From NCBI GenBank assembly GCA_015231595.1, contig JADGBH010000022.1, positions 1 to 59,327 of the forward strand: a stretch of 59,327 nt of DNA, given 5' to 3'. The notes beneath the pieces were generated by a model that saw only the letters and a program-made list of their open reading frames with translations, did not search any database and was not told the DNA's origin. A program made the position numbers and the translations under genes. This DNA is from Desulfobacterales bacterium. Its GTDB lineage: Bacteria; Desulfobacterota; Desulfobacteria; Desulfobacterales; JADGBH01. Below are positions 17,812-27,212 of the stretch, in pieces; position 1 is the first letter of the stretch, and the number at the start of each line of letters is the position of its first letter.

Positions 17812-19833
17812 ATGGAATTTAACAAAATAATAATAAAGGTTAGTCTTATATTCATACTGATTTTTAATTTTAGCTTAATGGGAATCGGGTATGCATTTAT
17901 TGTTGATCATACTTCAACAAATATTAAACAGATTCCCCAATCTGCTATTGAACAAGCCAAACAAAGTCTGCATATTGCCTATGGACACACATCCCATGGC
18001 AGTCAATTAACTACTGGAATGACCTCTTTAGTAGGTTTTATGAATGGTTTAGGATATCCTGAAAATCTGTATTCTTGGAATGAATCTGGTAATAATAATT
18101 CTCTCGATCTTGATGATTATGCAATGGGCGGTGATGTTGGATATTATCCTCAATGGGTTAATAATACTCGTGCTTATTTAGATACACACCCAGATGTCAA
18201 TGTAATAATCTGGTCATGGTGTGGTCAGGTATCGGATCGAACAGAACAGGGAATGATTGATACCTATCTTAATCCAATGAATCAACTTGAAACCGATTAT
18301 CCAAATGTTACTTTTGTATACATGACCGGTCATTCAGATGGAACGGGTTTATCAGGTAACGTTCATTTGCGTAATCAGCAAATCAGAAATTATTGTACGA
18401 GTAACAATAAAGTATTATACGATTTTTATGATATTGAATTGTATAATCCTGATGGTAATTATTTTGGCGATAAACTTGTCAATGATGCTTGTGATTACGA
18501 TAGTGATGGCAATGGAACACAAGATGCAAATTGGGCAATTGAATGGCAAGATTCTCATACTGAAAATATTGATTGGTATAATTGTAGTTCAGCCCATAGT
18601 CAACCTTTAAATGCAAACCAAAAAGCCTATGCAGCATGGTGGTTGTGGGCTCGACTTGCCGGATGGAATCCTATTAGCGATTCAACGCCTCCTTCTGTAC
18701 CTCAAAATTTAAAGGTAACTGTCATAAGTGAAACCCAAATCGATTTATCATGGGATGCATCGACTGATAATGAATCCGGTGTTTCTTATTATCGCATTTA
18801 TAAAAATGGTTTGTTATGTGACAACGCCTCTATTTTAAGCTACTCATCAATAAATTTAATTCCAAATACGACCTATAGATTCCAGATATCTGCTGTTAAT
18901 GGTGCTGGAACAGAATCGAATCTTTGCTCTGAAGTTACAGCGACAACCCTTGGAGATACACAAGACCCAACGAGTCCAACCAATCTTTCAGCGCAGGCTG
19001 TTTCATCAAGTCAAATAAATCTCTCTTGGACGGCATCTACAGATAATGTAGGCATTGCCGGTTATCGAATATTTCGCAATGGTAGTGAAATTGCTACTAT
19101 TACGGGAACCAATTATCAGGATCAGGGGTTAAATGCAGCTACTTCATACACATATAGAGTATCAGCTTTTGATGCAGCAGGTAATGAATCCGCTCTCTCC
19201 AGTCCTGCAACAGCGACAACTATAGTTCAACAAACAACCACAATCAGATTGGAAGACGATGATGCTGGAGAAGTTGTGGATGCCTTTCTTTTTCAGGCAA
19301 ATCCGGACACAAATTATGGCAGCACAACGTATGTTTCAACGATAGATCGTTTTATTATTAAATTCAATCTGCCATCAGAGGTAATGAACAAATACATTGT
19401 TGACGCCAAGCTTGGTCTGTTCGTTTGGAATCAAACTAATTACGTGGCAAATCAATACATAGATATTTATCGAGTGACTAAGAATTGGCAAGAGGACAGT
19501 GTAACATGGAATAATGCTCAAACTCAGGTGAACTGGACAACACCTGGCGGTGATTACGGGGAACAAGTGGCTCGTATTGAACATCAATCAGGTGCAGCAA
19601 ACTGGGATCATACATACTATCCCTTAGCCGATATTACCCCATTGGTTCAAAAATGGGTGAAAGGCACTTCAGCAAATTATGGTGTCCTTGTGATAAACAA
19701 TTCACAAACTGGCATAGGTATTAAAGCCAGTGAATATAGTTCCCATCCTTTTTTGGAAATCACCTATAGTGATAGTTTTCCAATTCAGGGTAAAGGGATG
19801 CCAGCAATATTAGGTCTATTGTTGTCAAATTAG
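17812..19833 (+). CDS. Secreted multidomain protein: SGNH-like N-terminal domain, two FN3 domains, DNRLRE domain
   Basis: A 673-residue exported protein. A signal peptide covers about 1-29. The N-terminal domain (about 35-285) has GHTSHGSQL, YMTGHSDG and NVIIWSWCG blocks that look like a hydrolase of SGNH type, plus a DYDSDGNGTQD stretch resembling a calcium loop. Two fibronectin type III repeats follow (about 293-385 and 388-480), each with SWDAST/SWTAST and ATA/TT ends. The last 190 residues form a DNRLRE module (VVDAFLFQANPDTNYGST, SVTWNNAQTQ, FLEITYS). These modules are common in surface or secreted carbohydrate-acting proteins. GGAGG sits 8 bases before the ATG. Enzyme activity is not proven by sequence. 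Confidence 0.75.
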   Translation: MEFNKIIIKVSLIFILIFNFSLMGIGYAFIVDHTSTNIKQIPQSAIEQAKQSLHIAYGHTSHGSQLTTGMTSLVGFMNGLGYPENLYSWNESGNNNSLDLDDYAMGGDVGYYPQWVNNTRAYLDTHPDVNVIIWSWCGQVSDRTEQGMIDTYLNPMNQLETDYPNVTFVYMTGHSDGTGLSGNVHLRNQQIRNYCTSNNKVLYDFYDIELYNPDGNYFGDKLVNDACDYDSDGNGTQDANWAIEWQDSHTENIDWYNCSSAHSQPLNANQKAYAAWWLWARLAGWNPISDSTPPSVPQNLKVTVISETQIDLSWDASTDNESGVSYYRIYKNGLLCDNASILSYSSINLIPNTTYRFQISAVNGAGTESNLCSEVTATTLGDTQDPTSPTNLSAQAVSSSQINLSWTASTDNVGIAGYRIFRNGSEIATITGTNYQDQGLNAATSYTYRVSAFDAAGNESALSSPATATTIVQQTTTIRLEDDDAGEVVDAFLFQANPDTNYGSTTYVSTIDRFIIKFNLPSEVMNKYIVDAKLGLFVWNQTNYVANQYIDIYRVTKNWQEDSVTWNNAQTQVNWTTPGGDYGEQVARIEHQSGAANWDHTYYPLADITPLVQKWVKGTSANYGVLVINNSQTGIGIKASEYSSHPFLEITYSDSFPIQGKGMPAILGLLLSN

Positions 19834-19866
19834 ACAAATATTTCGACATAAAGATTTGGTAGCAAT

Positions 19867-19897
19867 GCGGCTGTAGCGAATTAAATTCGCTCACCGC
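19867..19897. terminator. Hairpin downstream of the FN3/DNRLRE gene
   Basis: GCGG (19867-19870) pairs with CCGC (19894-19897), enclosing AGCGAATT/AATTCGCT (19875-19882 and 19884-19891). An A-run follows rather than a T-run, so it may terminate transcription or be a dispersed palindrome. Confidence 0.4.
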
Positions 19898-19964
19898 CCA
19901 GAAAAAAATAATTTTAGTCTTAAACATTATATTCTTAATATAGAATATGTTTATCTGATTTAAA

Positions 19965-20035
19965 TATGACTAAGGCTAAAATTATTGATTCTTCAAATTT
20001 TAGCCATTTATATATATTTTATTTTTAGAATATAT
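19965..20035. repeat. Dispersed repeat copy 1 (GACTAAGGCTAAAA element)
   Basis: GACTAAGGCTAAAA is followed by a perfect 10-bp hairpin, GGCTAAAATT (19974-19983) with AATTTTAGCC (19996-20005). Related sequence recurs at 27619-27692 and, partly inverted, at 47355-47429, each time just after the end of a gene. Confidence 0.5.
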
Positions 20036-20068
20036 TATTGTTTATAACCATTACATAAAAGGATATCT

Positions 20069-20800
20069 ATGAGATTACTATCTACAGCTATGACTTATAC
20101 TCCAAAAAATAAACAAATAAGTCAGGATAGCTATTATATTGATGATTCAATAGGATTATATATCATTTCAGATGGTATAGGTGGTTATGCACATAGTGAA
20201 ATAGCCAGCCAGTTAATAGTAAAAATTATTCCTGAGGAATTGAAAAAAAATAGATTGGATGAAAAATCAAATATTAAGAGTATATTGCATAAAATTATAA
20301 GAATAGCTGCAATTGAATTAAATAAAATTGGCCAAAATAAGCCTTTGCTGAATAAAATTTCAACAACTCTTACGCTTCTTTTTATTCATAAAGAAAAATA
20401 TTGGATAGCTCAGGTTGGTGATAGTAGAGCTTACCTTTTTCGCAATAATCATCTAAAACAAATAACAGAAGATCATTCCGTAGCATTTGAACAATATAAA
20501 ATAGGAGCTATTAAAAAAGAAGATATTCAATTACATCCTAATCAAAAATTATTAACACGTTGCTTCTCAGCAGCAAAAGATTTTGTTTTATCAGATATTT
20601 TTGAGGATAAAATTCAAGATAATGATATTTTTTTGCTATGTTCTGACGGGTTAACAAAAGAAGTAAAAGATATTGAAATATCTGAAGTATTGACTTTAGA
20701 ATCTGATATTTTTCAAAATTCAGGCCAGCTTATTGAGAAAGTAAAGTTACGAAACGGAAAAGACGATACTACAATAATTTTATTATTGATAAATATTTAA
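20069..20800 (+). CDS. PP2C-family Ser/Thr protein phosphatase
   Basis: A 243-residue soluble PP2C/PPM phosphatase. Metal-binding motifs: NKQISQDSYY (Asp), ISDGIGGYAHSE (DG and GG), WIAQVGDSRAYLFR, ITEDHS, LLCSDGLTKEV and a final KDDTTIILLLI with the paired Asp. Length matches bacterial stand-alone PP2C proteins (about 240). AAAGGA lies 5 bases before the ATG. It has no transmembrane or kinase partner beside it, and the next block is on the opposite strand, so its client kinase is unknown. It sits near another PPM-fold phosphatase, the SpoIIE-type protein at 24994-26595. Confidence 0.9.
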   Translation: MRLLSTAMTYTPKNKQISQDSYYIDDSIGLYIISDGIGGYAHSEIASQLIVKIIPEELKKNRLDEKSNIKSILHKIIRIAAIELNKIGQNKPLLNKISTTLTLLFIHKEKYWIAQVGDSRAYLFRNNHLKQITEDHSVAFEQYKIGAIKKEDIQLHPNQKLLTRCFSAAKDFVLSDIFEDKIQDNDIFLLCSDGLTKEVKDIEISEVLTLESDIFQNSGQLIEKVKLRNGKDDTTIILLLINI

Positions 20801-20808
20801 AAAATAAA

Positions 20809-20822
20809 CATCTACGTAGATG
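20809..20822. repeat. 14-bp perfect palindrome between convergent genes
   Basis: CATCTACGTAGATG lies between the PP2C gene and the tail of the minus-strand TonB receptor. It could be a protein-binding site or the stem of a weak terminator; nothing else in the gap points either way. Confidence 0.3.
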
Positions 20823-20928
20823 GAATAAATATTTATAAAGTATATTAAAATCTTAAATGAAAAATTTCATTATTTATGAAACCAAAAAAAATTAACATAC
20901 GAAATTTTTTTTAAAACACTCTACCAAG

Positions 20929-22923
20929 TTAAAATTTAATAAACAAAAGGCCTGTAATTCTACGGCCGATATTTGCCGTATCGATAGGATAATCCTCGAA
21001 AGCATTATTAAAAAGATTAAAGGCTGTTACGGCAATTTCCGTATCATTTCCCCTTATTTTGAAATTATAGCCTATTCGTAAATCTGCATACATATAACTA
21101 TCCGCTTTTCCACCTACCTCGGTGTTACCGGTGTTCAAATTAGCCCATGTATAGCGCCTCCATTCGGTGCTAGACTTATAATGGGCAGTCAAGGTGGTAG
21201 AAATTCCATTATCAAAAAAGGCGTTGAGTTCTGCATTTGCCAAATGCTCAGGGGTCATAGTTAAAAGCTGCTTGACAGAATCTGATAGCTCCGTTTGCTT
21301 AAGATAAGCATAATTGACAATACCTTTCAAAGATTTGGTGAATTGATATTTTATTTCCCATTCTGTGCCAACTTGTCTGGCATTACCGATATTGTGAAAT
21401 GGATAAGGAATAATTAAAGCGTTTAAATTTGTATCTTGATAACGCTCTCCAAATTCAGTAAAATAAATAAAATCTTTAATTACTGTATAAAAAACATTGG
21501 CTGAAAGTAAGAATTTTTCCGTTAACTGGGCATTATATGCGAATTCAAAAGTGCTTGCATTTTCGGCTTTGTTCTCTTCTTGACCGAAAATATGCAAATA
21601 AACATTCGGCTTAACGGATTTATAATTATCATAATAGCTTTCAATATAATCGGGATTGCGGTAAGAACTTCCCCACATTAAACGAAAATTGTGTTTTGTA
21701 TAAGGTTCGTAAGTAAAAGCGATACGGTGAGATAAAGTTTCACCTGTATTGGGATGAAAATCAAAGCGTAAGCCGGTATTTATATGGAAATTTTTTTTCA
21801 TACGATATGTATTGTCAAAAAAAATTCCAGCAGCATTTATTATGTGTTCTCCTCCTATTGCAATGCCATTGACCATGTCTTGGGTAAAGTTAGCGCCAAA
21901 AACGAGGGTATCATTATCCCAGAATTCTAACATGGACTGGGCTTCAATTCCTCTTCGACCTTCTTTAAACTTGAGTCCTCCTTCAATATCAAAAGAATCT
22001 CCTTTATTCCATCCTTTTAAATTATCGTGCACCTTGATTGTGATATTCGGAGATTTTGCATGATATGTTATAACGCCAAAATGGGCGTCTCTGTCACTAT
22101 AGTCGATGGGACCAGTACTTTCACAAATAAGATCATTATGTATTAAATGCATATAACTCCCAAGTAGTGAAATCTCAGAATTATCATTAACTATATATTT
22201 GAGATTTATATTGCTCATGCCATACTGTTGAGAAGGCTTAGACTGCCATGCTATATATCCCCAATCATCTCTTTGTTCCCAATTTATACTTAAGCGATAT
22301 AATAAACGATCTTCGTCTAATCCTCCACCAAACATATAATTACTCAAAAGAGTTCCGTATTCTCCACCCTGAACTTTAAATGAATTCCCTTTTGTGGTTT
22401 CTAATTTTTTGGTGATAAGATTGATTACTCCAAACATAGAATTAGGTCCATAAAGCGAAGACCCAGGTCCTCTTAATACTTCGATTCGATCGATTTCTTC
22501 AATAGAAATAGGCATATAATTAAATAAAGGAAAAGCGTAAGTTTCAAGGGACCATGGAATTCCATCAATTAATAAAACTATTTTATTAGATGGCACCTTA
22601 TGAAAGCCCCTGATACCTCCGGCAAACATGCTACTTGCATTAGTATAGCCAAAATGAACGCCAACGATCATACGCAAAGCCTCTCCGATTTGAGTAGCTC
22701 CCAATTGCCTTATATCTTCAGCAGTAACAACACTCATACTGGCTGGAGCTTCATTCATTTTTTGCGTTTGTCGAGCTGCCGTTACAACCATTTGATTTTC
22801 TAATTCATAAAAAGAAAGTTCTAAGTCTGCGCTATCTTTATCACTGCCATAGGAAAACTTAGGGGAAAAAATGGCTAATAATAAAAAGTAAAAAACAGCC
22901 CGCTTAAAAGAAAAAATTTTCAT
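20929..22923 (-). CDS. TonB-dependent outer-membrane receptor
   Basis: A 664-residue receptor. Signal peptide about 1-26 (MKIFSFKRAVFYFLLLAIFS, then SYG). A TonB-box-like segment ENQMVVTAARQ lies near 42-52. The plug (about 55-170) contains APASMSVVTAEDIRQLGATQIGEAL, VRGIHR-like GGIRGFHKVP, and RIEVLRGPGSSLYGPNSMFG with VINLITKK. The barrel continues to a C-terminal ITGLLFIKF. AAAGGA lies upstream of the ATG. It is divergent from an operon of two periplasmic binding proteins and a SpoIIE phosphatase across a 260-bp gap, implying shared control. Substrate unknown; a metal chelate or an organic ligand is plausible. Confidence 0.9.
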   Translation of the reverse strand: MKIFSFKRAVFYFLLLAIFSPKFSYGSDKDSADLELSFYELENQMVVTAARQTQKMNEAPASMSVVTAEDIRQLGATQIGEALRMIVGVHFGYTNASSMFAGGIRGFHKVPSNKIVLLIDGIPWSLETYAFPLFNYMPISIEEIDRIEVLRGPGSSLYGPNSMFGVINLITKKLETTKGNSFKVQGGEYGTLLSNYMFGGGLDEDRLLYRLSINWEQRDDWGYIAWQSKPSQQYGMSNINLKYIVNDNSEISLLGSYMHLIHNDLICESTGPIDYSDRDAHFGVITYHAKSPNITIKVHDNLKGWNKGDSFDIEGGLKFKEGRRGIEAQSMLEFWDNDTLVFGANFTQDMVNGIAIGGEHIINAAGIFFDNTYRMKKNFHINTGLRFDFHPNTGETLSHRIAFTYEPYTKHNFRLMWGSSYRNPDYIESYYDNYKSVKPNVYLHIFGQEENKAENASTFEFAYNAQLTEKFLLSANVFYTVIKDFIYFTEFGERYQDTNLNALIIPYPFHNIGNARQVGTEWEIKYQFTKSLKGIVNYAYLKQTELSDSVKQLLTMTPEHLANAELNAFFDNGISTTLTAHYKSSTEWRRYTWANLNTGNTEVGGKADSYMYADLRIGYNFKIRGNDTEIAVTAFNLFNNAFEDYPIDTANIGRRITGLLFIKF

Positions 22924-23185
22924 AGTTGTAAAATCCTTTTCACTTGATTATATTATAAGAAAACAACCCTTTTAGACTTATGTAATTTTCCTTGCTTTCT
23001 AATGTAAAATCTATTAGTATTTTAAATTATTTAGACTATATTTTGACTAATTATAAATAATAATTGAAACTTAGCTTTAACATAGAGACATTAAAAATTC
23101 AATAAAAGTTAATCATCTTTATTTTTATTATACTAAGAATTGTTTGACTGATATGATAATGAAGTTTAAGGGAGATATTAATCCG

Positions 23186-23956
23186 ATGAAAGCAAAATTC
23201 ATTGTGATTACAATATTTTTTTGCCTCTTTTTTTCTTTGCAAACAGCTTTAGCAGAAATCATGTTTATTTTTAATCCAGAAACGAGGGTTAGCGAAGTTC
23301 AACAAGTAAAGCTATCTCTTAAGCAATATTTAAAATCCAAAGGGATTGAGATGGAAGTTTATCTTTTTGGAAATACCGATGATTTTGAAAATTCTATAGT
23401 AAGATTAAATCCTGATCATGCCATAATTATTTCTTATTACTACCAATCCATGAAAAGTAAATTACAGTGGAGATCCATACTCGCGGGTCATTATTACGGT
23501 GAAAAGCAATTCAACAAACTGCTCGTTTCTCCTAAAAGCATAACCGATTTGAAACAGCTTCAAAATAAACGTTTAGCCGCTGTTTCATTAGGATCAATTT
23601 CATTATCATACTTAGATTACCAGCTTCCAGAAGGATTTTCCAGCCAAAACATTCATTTAGTTAAAGTCTCAAAAGATATAGATGCAATTATGGCTTTAGG
23701 ATTTGAGCAAGTTGAAGGCGCTATAGTTACGCTGGACAGCTTCGAAAAATTAAAAATAATTAATTCAAACGTGTATAATAAATTGCATATTTTACAAAAA
23801 TTAGCTTCTATTTCATATCCCAAGCTCGTTTTTTTCCCAAAAACTAATAGTAATGAAAAATTGATTTTAGCATTTAAAAATCTACCTTATGATGGGGAAA
23901 CAAAAATCATATTAAGATTTTTAGGTATAACAGGATTTATAGAAGAAGGAAGTTAA
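23186..23956 (+). CDS. Periplasmic binding protein, PhnD/SsuA-like
   Basis: A 256-residue protein with a signal peptide (MKAKFIVITIFFCLFFSLQTALA). The body has the phosphonate-binding-like pattern: an early beta-strand IMFIFNPETRVSEVQQVK, LNPDHAIIISYYYQS, ITDLKQLQNKRLAAVSLGS, and VEGAIVTLDSFEKL. The ATG at 23186 is preferred over an upstream ATG at 23144 because it directly begins the signal peptide and has AAGGGAG before it. No permease or ATPase gene follows, so it is not part of an ordinary ABC importer here. It heads an operon leading to a HAMP-SpoIIE phosphatase and may act as a periplasmic sensor (inference). Confidence 0.75.
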   Translation: MKAKFIVITIFFCLFFSLQTALAEIMFIFNPETRVSEVQQVKLSLKQYLKSKGIEMEVYLFGNTDDFENSIVRLNPDHAIIISYYYQSMKSKLQWRSILAGHYYGEKQFNKLLVSPKSITDLKQLQNKRLAAVSLGSISLSYLDYQLPEGFSSQNIHLVKVSKDIDAIMALGFEQVEGAIVTLDSFEKLKIINSNVYNKLHILQKLASISYPKLVFFPKTNSNEKLILAFKNLPYDGETKIILRFLGITGFIEEGS

Positions 23957-24006
23957 AAATATTGAATAATAAATATTCTCGGATATAAGTTAAGGAGTGA
24001 ATTATA

Positions 24007-24966
24007 GTGAGGTACTATTTTAGAATATTTTCAATTATATGCTTTATTTTATCAACGGTGTGCTTTATCCTATCAGAAGCATTAGCCCTTGAAAAATACA
24101 TGTTAATCAAAAGCATGAATTTACAGCAGATGGAGGATGTTATTAACGGCTTTAAGGAGAGCTTGCCTATAGCCCCCGTATTTATTTATGATATGGAAGG
24201 AAAAGCCAATGAGAAAAAAATTCAAGAAATAATTACATCCGAAAAGCCTTCTGTCATTATAACTTTAGGAACGCTCGCCTCTGAATCGGTTGTCAAAATT
24301 GAAAAAAAGATACCAGTTTTATTTGCAATGGTCATTAATTATAAGCAATATGATTTTTTACGTCAGAATAATGTAACTGGAATTTCTATGGAGATACCAC
24401 CTGCAAATTTATTTACCCAACTTAAAATGCTTGTACCTGAAATGGATTCTGTAGGGGTGCCTTATTCATCTTCTTTTTTATCAGAGTCCTTAAACGAAGC
24501 ATTTGAAGCTTCCAAATTAATGGGAATAAAGCTCGTTCCATTCGTCGTCAAAAATCCTCAAGACATTACAAAAGATTTAACAAGAAAAGAACAGCAATTT
24601 AAGGGTTTATGGATGATTGCTGATACTAAATTATACAATATCTCAACAAATGCAGTTCTCGATCTTATTTTATTTGCTAAAGCCAAAAAAAAACCACTTC
24701 TGGTTTTTTCAGAAGCTTTTTTAAGTAGAGGGGCTTTTTTTTCATTATCAATTAATTACAAGAGTTTAGGTTCACAACTTGCGGTAATGGTAAAACTATT
24801 AGTTCAGGAAAAACGTCCTTTAACAGAATTGCGGATTGAATCGCCTATCGGCACTTATTCGGTTATAAATAAAGAAATTGCAAAATTCCTAATGGGAGAA
24901 AAATTTGATGAAACTATGCTTGAAGGATTAGATAAGGTTTATGTTAATGAAAAGTCTAACGAATAA
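24007..24966 (+). CDS. ABC-type substrate-binding protein (ABC_sub_bind family)
   Basis: A 319-residue exported protein starting at a GTG with AAGGAG upstream. Signal peptide about 1-27 (ends SEALA). Blocks KPSVIITLGTLASESV, IPVLFAMVINYKQY, NNVTGISMEIPPANLFTQLKMLVPEMDSVGVPYSSSF and AKAKKKPLLVFSEAFLSRGAFFSLSINYKSLGSQLAVM are the standard core of the PF04392 group (TrpX/YcjX-type binding proteins, some for amino acids). As for its upstream neighbour, no transporter partners are adjacent. It lies 50 bases after the PhnD-like gene and 27 bases before the SpoIIE gene, suggesting a sensory role in one operon. Confidence 0.85.
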   Translation: MRYYFRIFSIICFILSTVCFILSEALALEKYMLIKSMNLQQMEDVINGFKESLPIAPVFIYDMEGKANEKKIQEIITSEKPSVIITLGTLASESVVKIEKKIPVLFAMVINYKQYDFLRQNNVTGISMEIPPANLFTQLKMLVPEMDSVGVPYSSSFLSESLNEAFEASKLMGIKLVPFVVKNPQDITKDLTRKEQQFKGLWMIADTKLYNISTNAVLDLILFAKAKKKPLLVFSEAFLSRGAFFSLSINYKSLGSQLAVMVKLLVQEKRPLTELRIESPIGTYSVINKEIAKFLMGEKFDETMLEGLDKVYVNEKSNE

Positions 24967-24993
24967 AGCTGGTTATCCGTTAAAGGACATTTT

Positions 24994-26595
24994 ATGAGAT
25001 TCAAATTTTTTAGAATTCAAAATTTCAGCATAAAATATAAATTTATCATCGGAATAGTGATAATTCTTGTTATCGCCATGTTGTCAGTTTCTATTGTTTT
25101 TATCAAAAGATCGGAAAGGCTTTTAGTTTATGCGCTTGAGGATAAAGCTAATCTGATAAACCGAAATTTTTCAATCGTATCGGCAAAAAGTATAGAGGAA
25201 TGCGCTTTTTCTAACTTACAAATGTTAATCAATGAAGTTGCTGTAAAAGATAGAGAAATCAAAACATTGATTGTTGCTGATCATAAGGGAACTATTATTG
25301 CGACTTCAGATAATAATAATTACCCGTTATTTGCAAAAATTGAAAATGAAACAATTCTTCATCAATTAAGGATGAGACAAGACATCATCTTACGGAATCT
25401 AAAAGAAAATGTTCTTGAAAGCGTTCTATTGATGTATGATAGACCTGATGATAGTGTAAAAAATCTGATAGGCTTTATCTATATTTCGCTTAATATGAGC
25501 TATCTTGAAAAATCAATTTCAAATCTTTGGTTCGACTCTTTTATTCTGACTATTATTCTCATGGGATTTGGAATCATCTGCGCTTACATATTTGGGGCTA
25601 AAATGGCTAAACCCATTAGAATACTTGCTAATAGAGTTCAAACTATAGCTTCTGGAAATCTTGAAATTTCAATTAAAGCAAAGACTAAAGATGAGATCGG
25701 TCAACTTATTACTGATGTCGAAAAAATGCGGCTTGCAATTAAGAATTTGACAGGAAATCTGGAAGAGCAGGTGAAGGAAAGAACAGCTCAACTTGAAAAT
25801 GCCTATATCGAAATTAATTCTTTAAATGAACGATTGAAAGCGGAAAATGTACGCATGAGCGCTGAGTTAGATGTCACTCGTCGTTTACAGCAAATGATGC
25901 TTCCTACTAAACATGAGTTAAAAAAAATAAAATATTTAGATATTGCAGGATTTATGGACCCTGCCGCTGAAGTTGGGGGTGATTATTACGATATTTTTCA
26001 AACGGACGAACATTTAGCAATCAGTATCGGAGATGTTACAGGGCATGGTTTAGAAAGCGGCGTACTAATGTTGATGGCTCAAACTGCTGTTAGGACATTA
26101 ACACTTTCTAAAGAAACAGACCTAAAGTTTTTTTTGAATATTTTAAATGAAACTTTATTTACAAATACTAAACGGATGAAAGTCGATAAATCTATGACGC
26201 TTGCTATCCTTGAGTATCGCAATGGGAATATCAGAATCTCAGGCCAACATGAAGATGTTATAATTATTCGTAAAAATGGTTATATAGAGATTTTGGATAC
26301 TATGAAATTAGGTTTTCCTTTAGGTCTGGAAAAAGATATATACCATCTGATATCTGATACCGAATTTTTTCTGAATGCTGGCGATGGCGTGGTATTATTT
26401 ACGGACGGAATAATCGAAGCCGAGAACATATCAGGCAAACTTTACGGAATCGACAGATTATGCAGTATTGCGAAAAAGAATTGGAATAAATCTGCAGAAC
26501 TAATTCAAAAAGCAATTATAGATGATGTTTATCAATATATAGGGAAACAAATTGTTCATGATGATTTGACTTTGATTGTCATAAAACAAATTTAA
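24994..26595 (+). CDS. Membrane sensor with HAMP and SpoIIE/RsbU-type PP2C phosphatase domain
   Basis: A 533-residue protein. One membrane helix at about 15-35, a periplasmic sensor of about 140 residues (with VADHKGTIIATSDNN, a Cache-like strand), a second helix near 178-200, a HAMP domain (AKPIRILANRVQTIASGNLEISIKAKTKDEIGQL) to about 255, a coiled coil, then a SpoIIE domain from about 300: MLPTKHEL, FMDPAAEVGGDYYDIF, ISIGDVTGHGLESGVLM, VLFTDGIIEAEN and IVHDDLTLIVIK. Such proteins dephosphorylate STAS-domain anti-anti-sigma factors. The next two genes, 15 and 17 bases apart, encode a HATPase kinase and a STAS protein, completing a partner-switching set. Confidence 0.92.
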   Translation: MRFKFFRIQNFSIKYKFIIGIVIILVIAMLSVSIVFIKRSERLLVYALEDKANLINRNFSIVSAKSIEECAFSNLQMLINEVAVKDREIKTLIVADHKGTIIATSDNNNYPLFAKIENETILHQLRMRQDIILRNLKENVLESVLLMYDRPDDSVKNLIGFIYISLNMSYLEKSISNLWFDSFILTIILMGFGIICAYIFGAKMAKPIRILANRVQTIASGNLEISIKAKTKDEIGQLITDVEKMRLAIKNLTGNLEEQVKERTAQLENAYIEINSLNERLKAENVRMSAELDVTRRLQQMMLPTKHELKKIKYLDIAGFMDPAAEVGGDYYDIFQTDEHLAISIGDVTGHGLESGVLMLMAQTAVRTLTLSKETDLKFFLNILNETLFTNTKRMKVDKSMTLAILEYRNGNIRISGQHEDVIIIRKNGYIEILDTMKLGFPLGLEKDIYHLISDTEFFLNAGDGVVLFTDGIIEAENISGKLYGIDRLCSIAKKNWNKSAELIQKAIIDDVYQYIGKQIVHDDLTLIVIKQI

Positions 26596-26610
26596 TATGA
26601 AAGGATAACC

Positions 26611-27195
26611 ATGGTTGAAATATTTGGAAATTATTTAGAAAATTTTGAATCAATGGAATACCTTGTGATCAGCTTAAGGTCTAATAAGTTTAAAATCGGA
26701 GAACGTTGGAAAAGCTGTGACATATCGGCAGATTTTTTAGCAGAATATTGGGGAACATTTTATCCTGTTCACACAAACTCATCAAGAAATGATGTGAATG
26801 ATGTTAAAGATGCGGTCAATTTTATTGCAAATGAACTCTTCGAAAATGCTTTAAAATTTGACGCCAAAGATAGTAAGCTACCTATAAAATTAGCCTTATG
26901 TATATTTGAGAATGAACTAAAATTCTATATAACCAATGCAATTTCAGAATATGGGATTAAATCTTTTCAAGAGCTTATTAAGCAATTACTAACTCAGGAT
27001 ACACAAAGTTTATATTTTAAACGACTGGAAGAAAACGCTGAAAATGGAGACAACAAGGAGTCAGGGCTTGGTCTTTTAACTATCATTAATGACTATCAAT
27101 GCCAAATGGCTTGGAAATTTGAAACAAATTTTGAAAATAGTGGGACCAATTTAGTTACGACAATGGTAACGCTTTCAATCGTAAGAACGGAATAA
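26611..27195 (+). CDS. HATPase-type anti-sigma-factor-like kinase (slr1658/DUF6272 type)
   Basis: A 194-residue soluble protein with ATP-binding motifs of the GHKL fold: the N-box ANELFENALKF near residues 74-84 and the glycine box ESGLGLLTIINDY near 150-162. Its overall layout resembles RsbW-like or slr1658/SiaB-type kinases that phosphorylate a STAS partner. It lacks a sensor or membrane segment. It lies between the SpoIIE phosphatase and the STAS protein with 15- and 17-base gaps, strongly implying a kinase/phosphatase pair acting on the STAS protein. No sigma-factor gene is nearby, so the output may be something other than transcription. Confidence 0.75.
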   Translation: MVEIFGNYLENFESMEYLVISLRSNKFKIGERWKSCDISADFLAEYWGTFYPVHTNSSRNDVNDVKDAVNFIANELFENALKFDAKDSKLPIKLALCIFENELKFYITNAISEYGIKSFQELIKQLLTQDTQSLYFKRLEENAENGDNKESGLGLLTIINDYQCQMAWKFETNFENSGTNLVTTMVTLSIVRTE

Positions 27196-27212
27196 ATTAA
27201 GGGGAATAATAG

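Noticed and set aside
18338..18610. 90-codon frame inside the FN3/DNRLRE gene
   Set aside because: Same-strand out-of-frame shadow rich in Ile/Met from AT-rich codons; the main frame is clearly coding.
22924..23185. Cobalamin or other riboswitch before the minus-strand TonB receptor
   Set aside because: The leader is short and AT-rich, and no B12-box or other conserved riboswitch core is visible.
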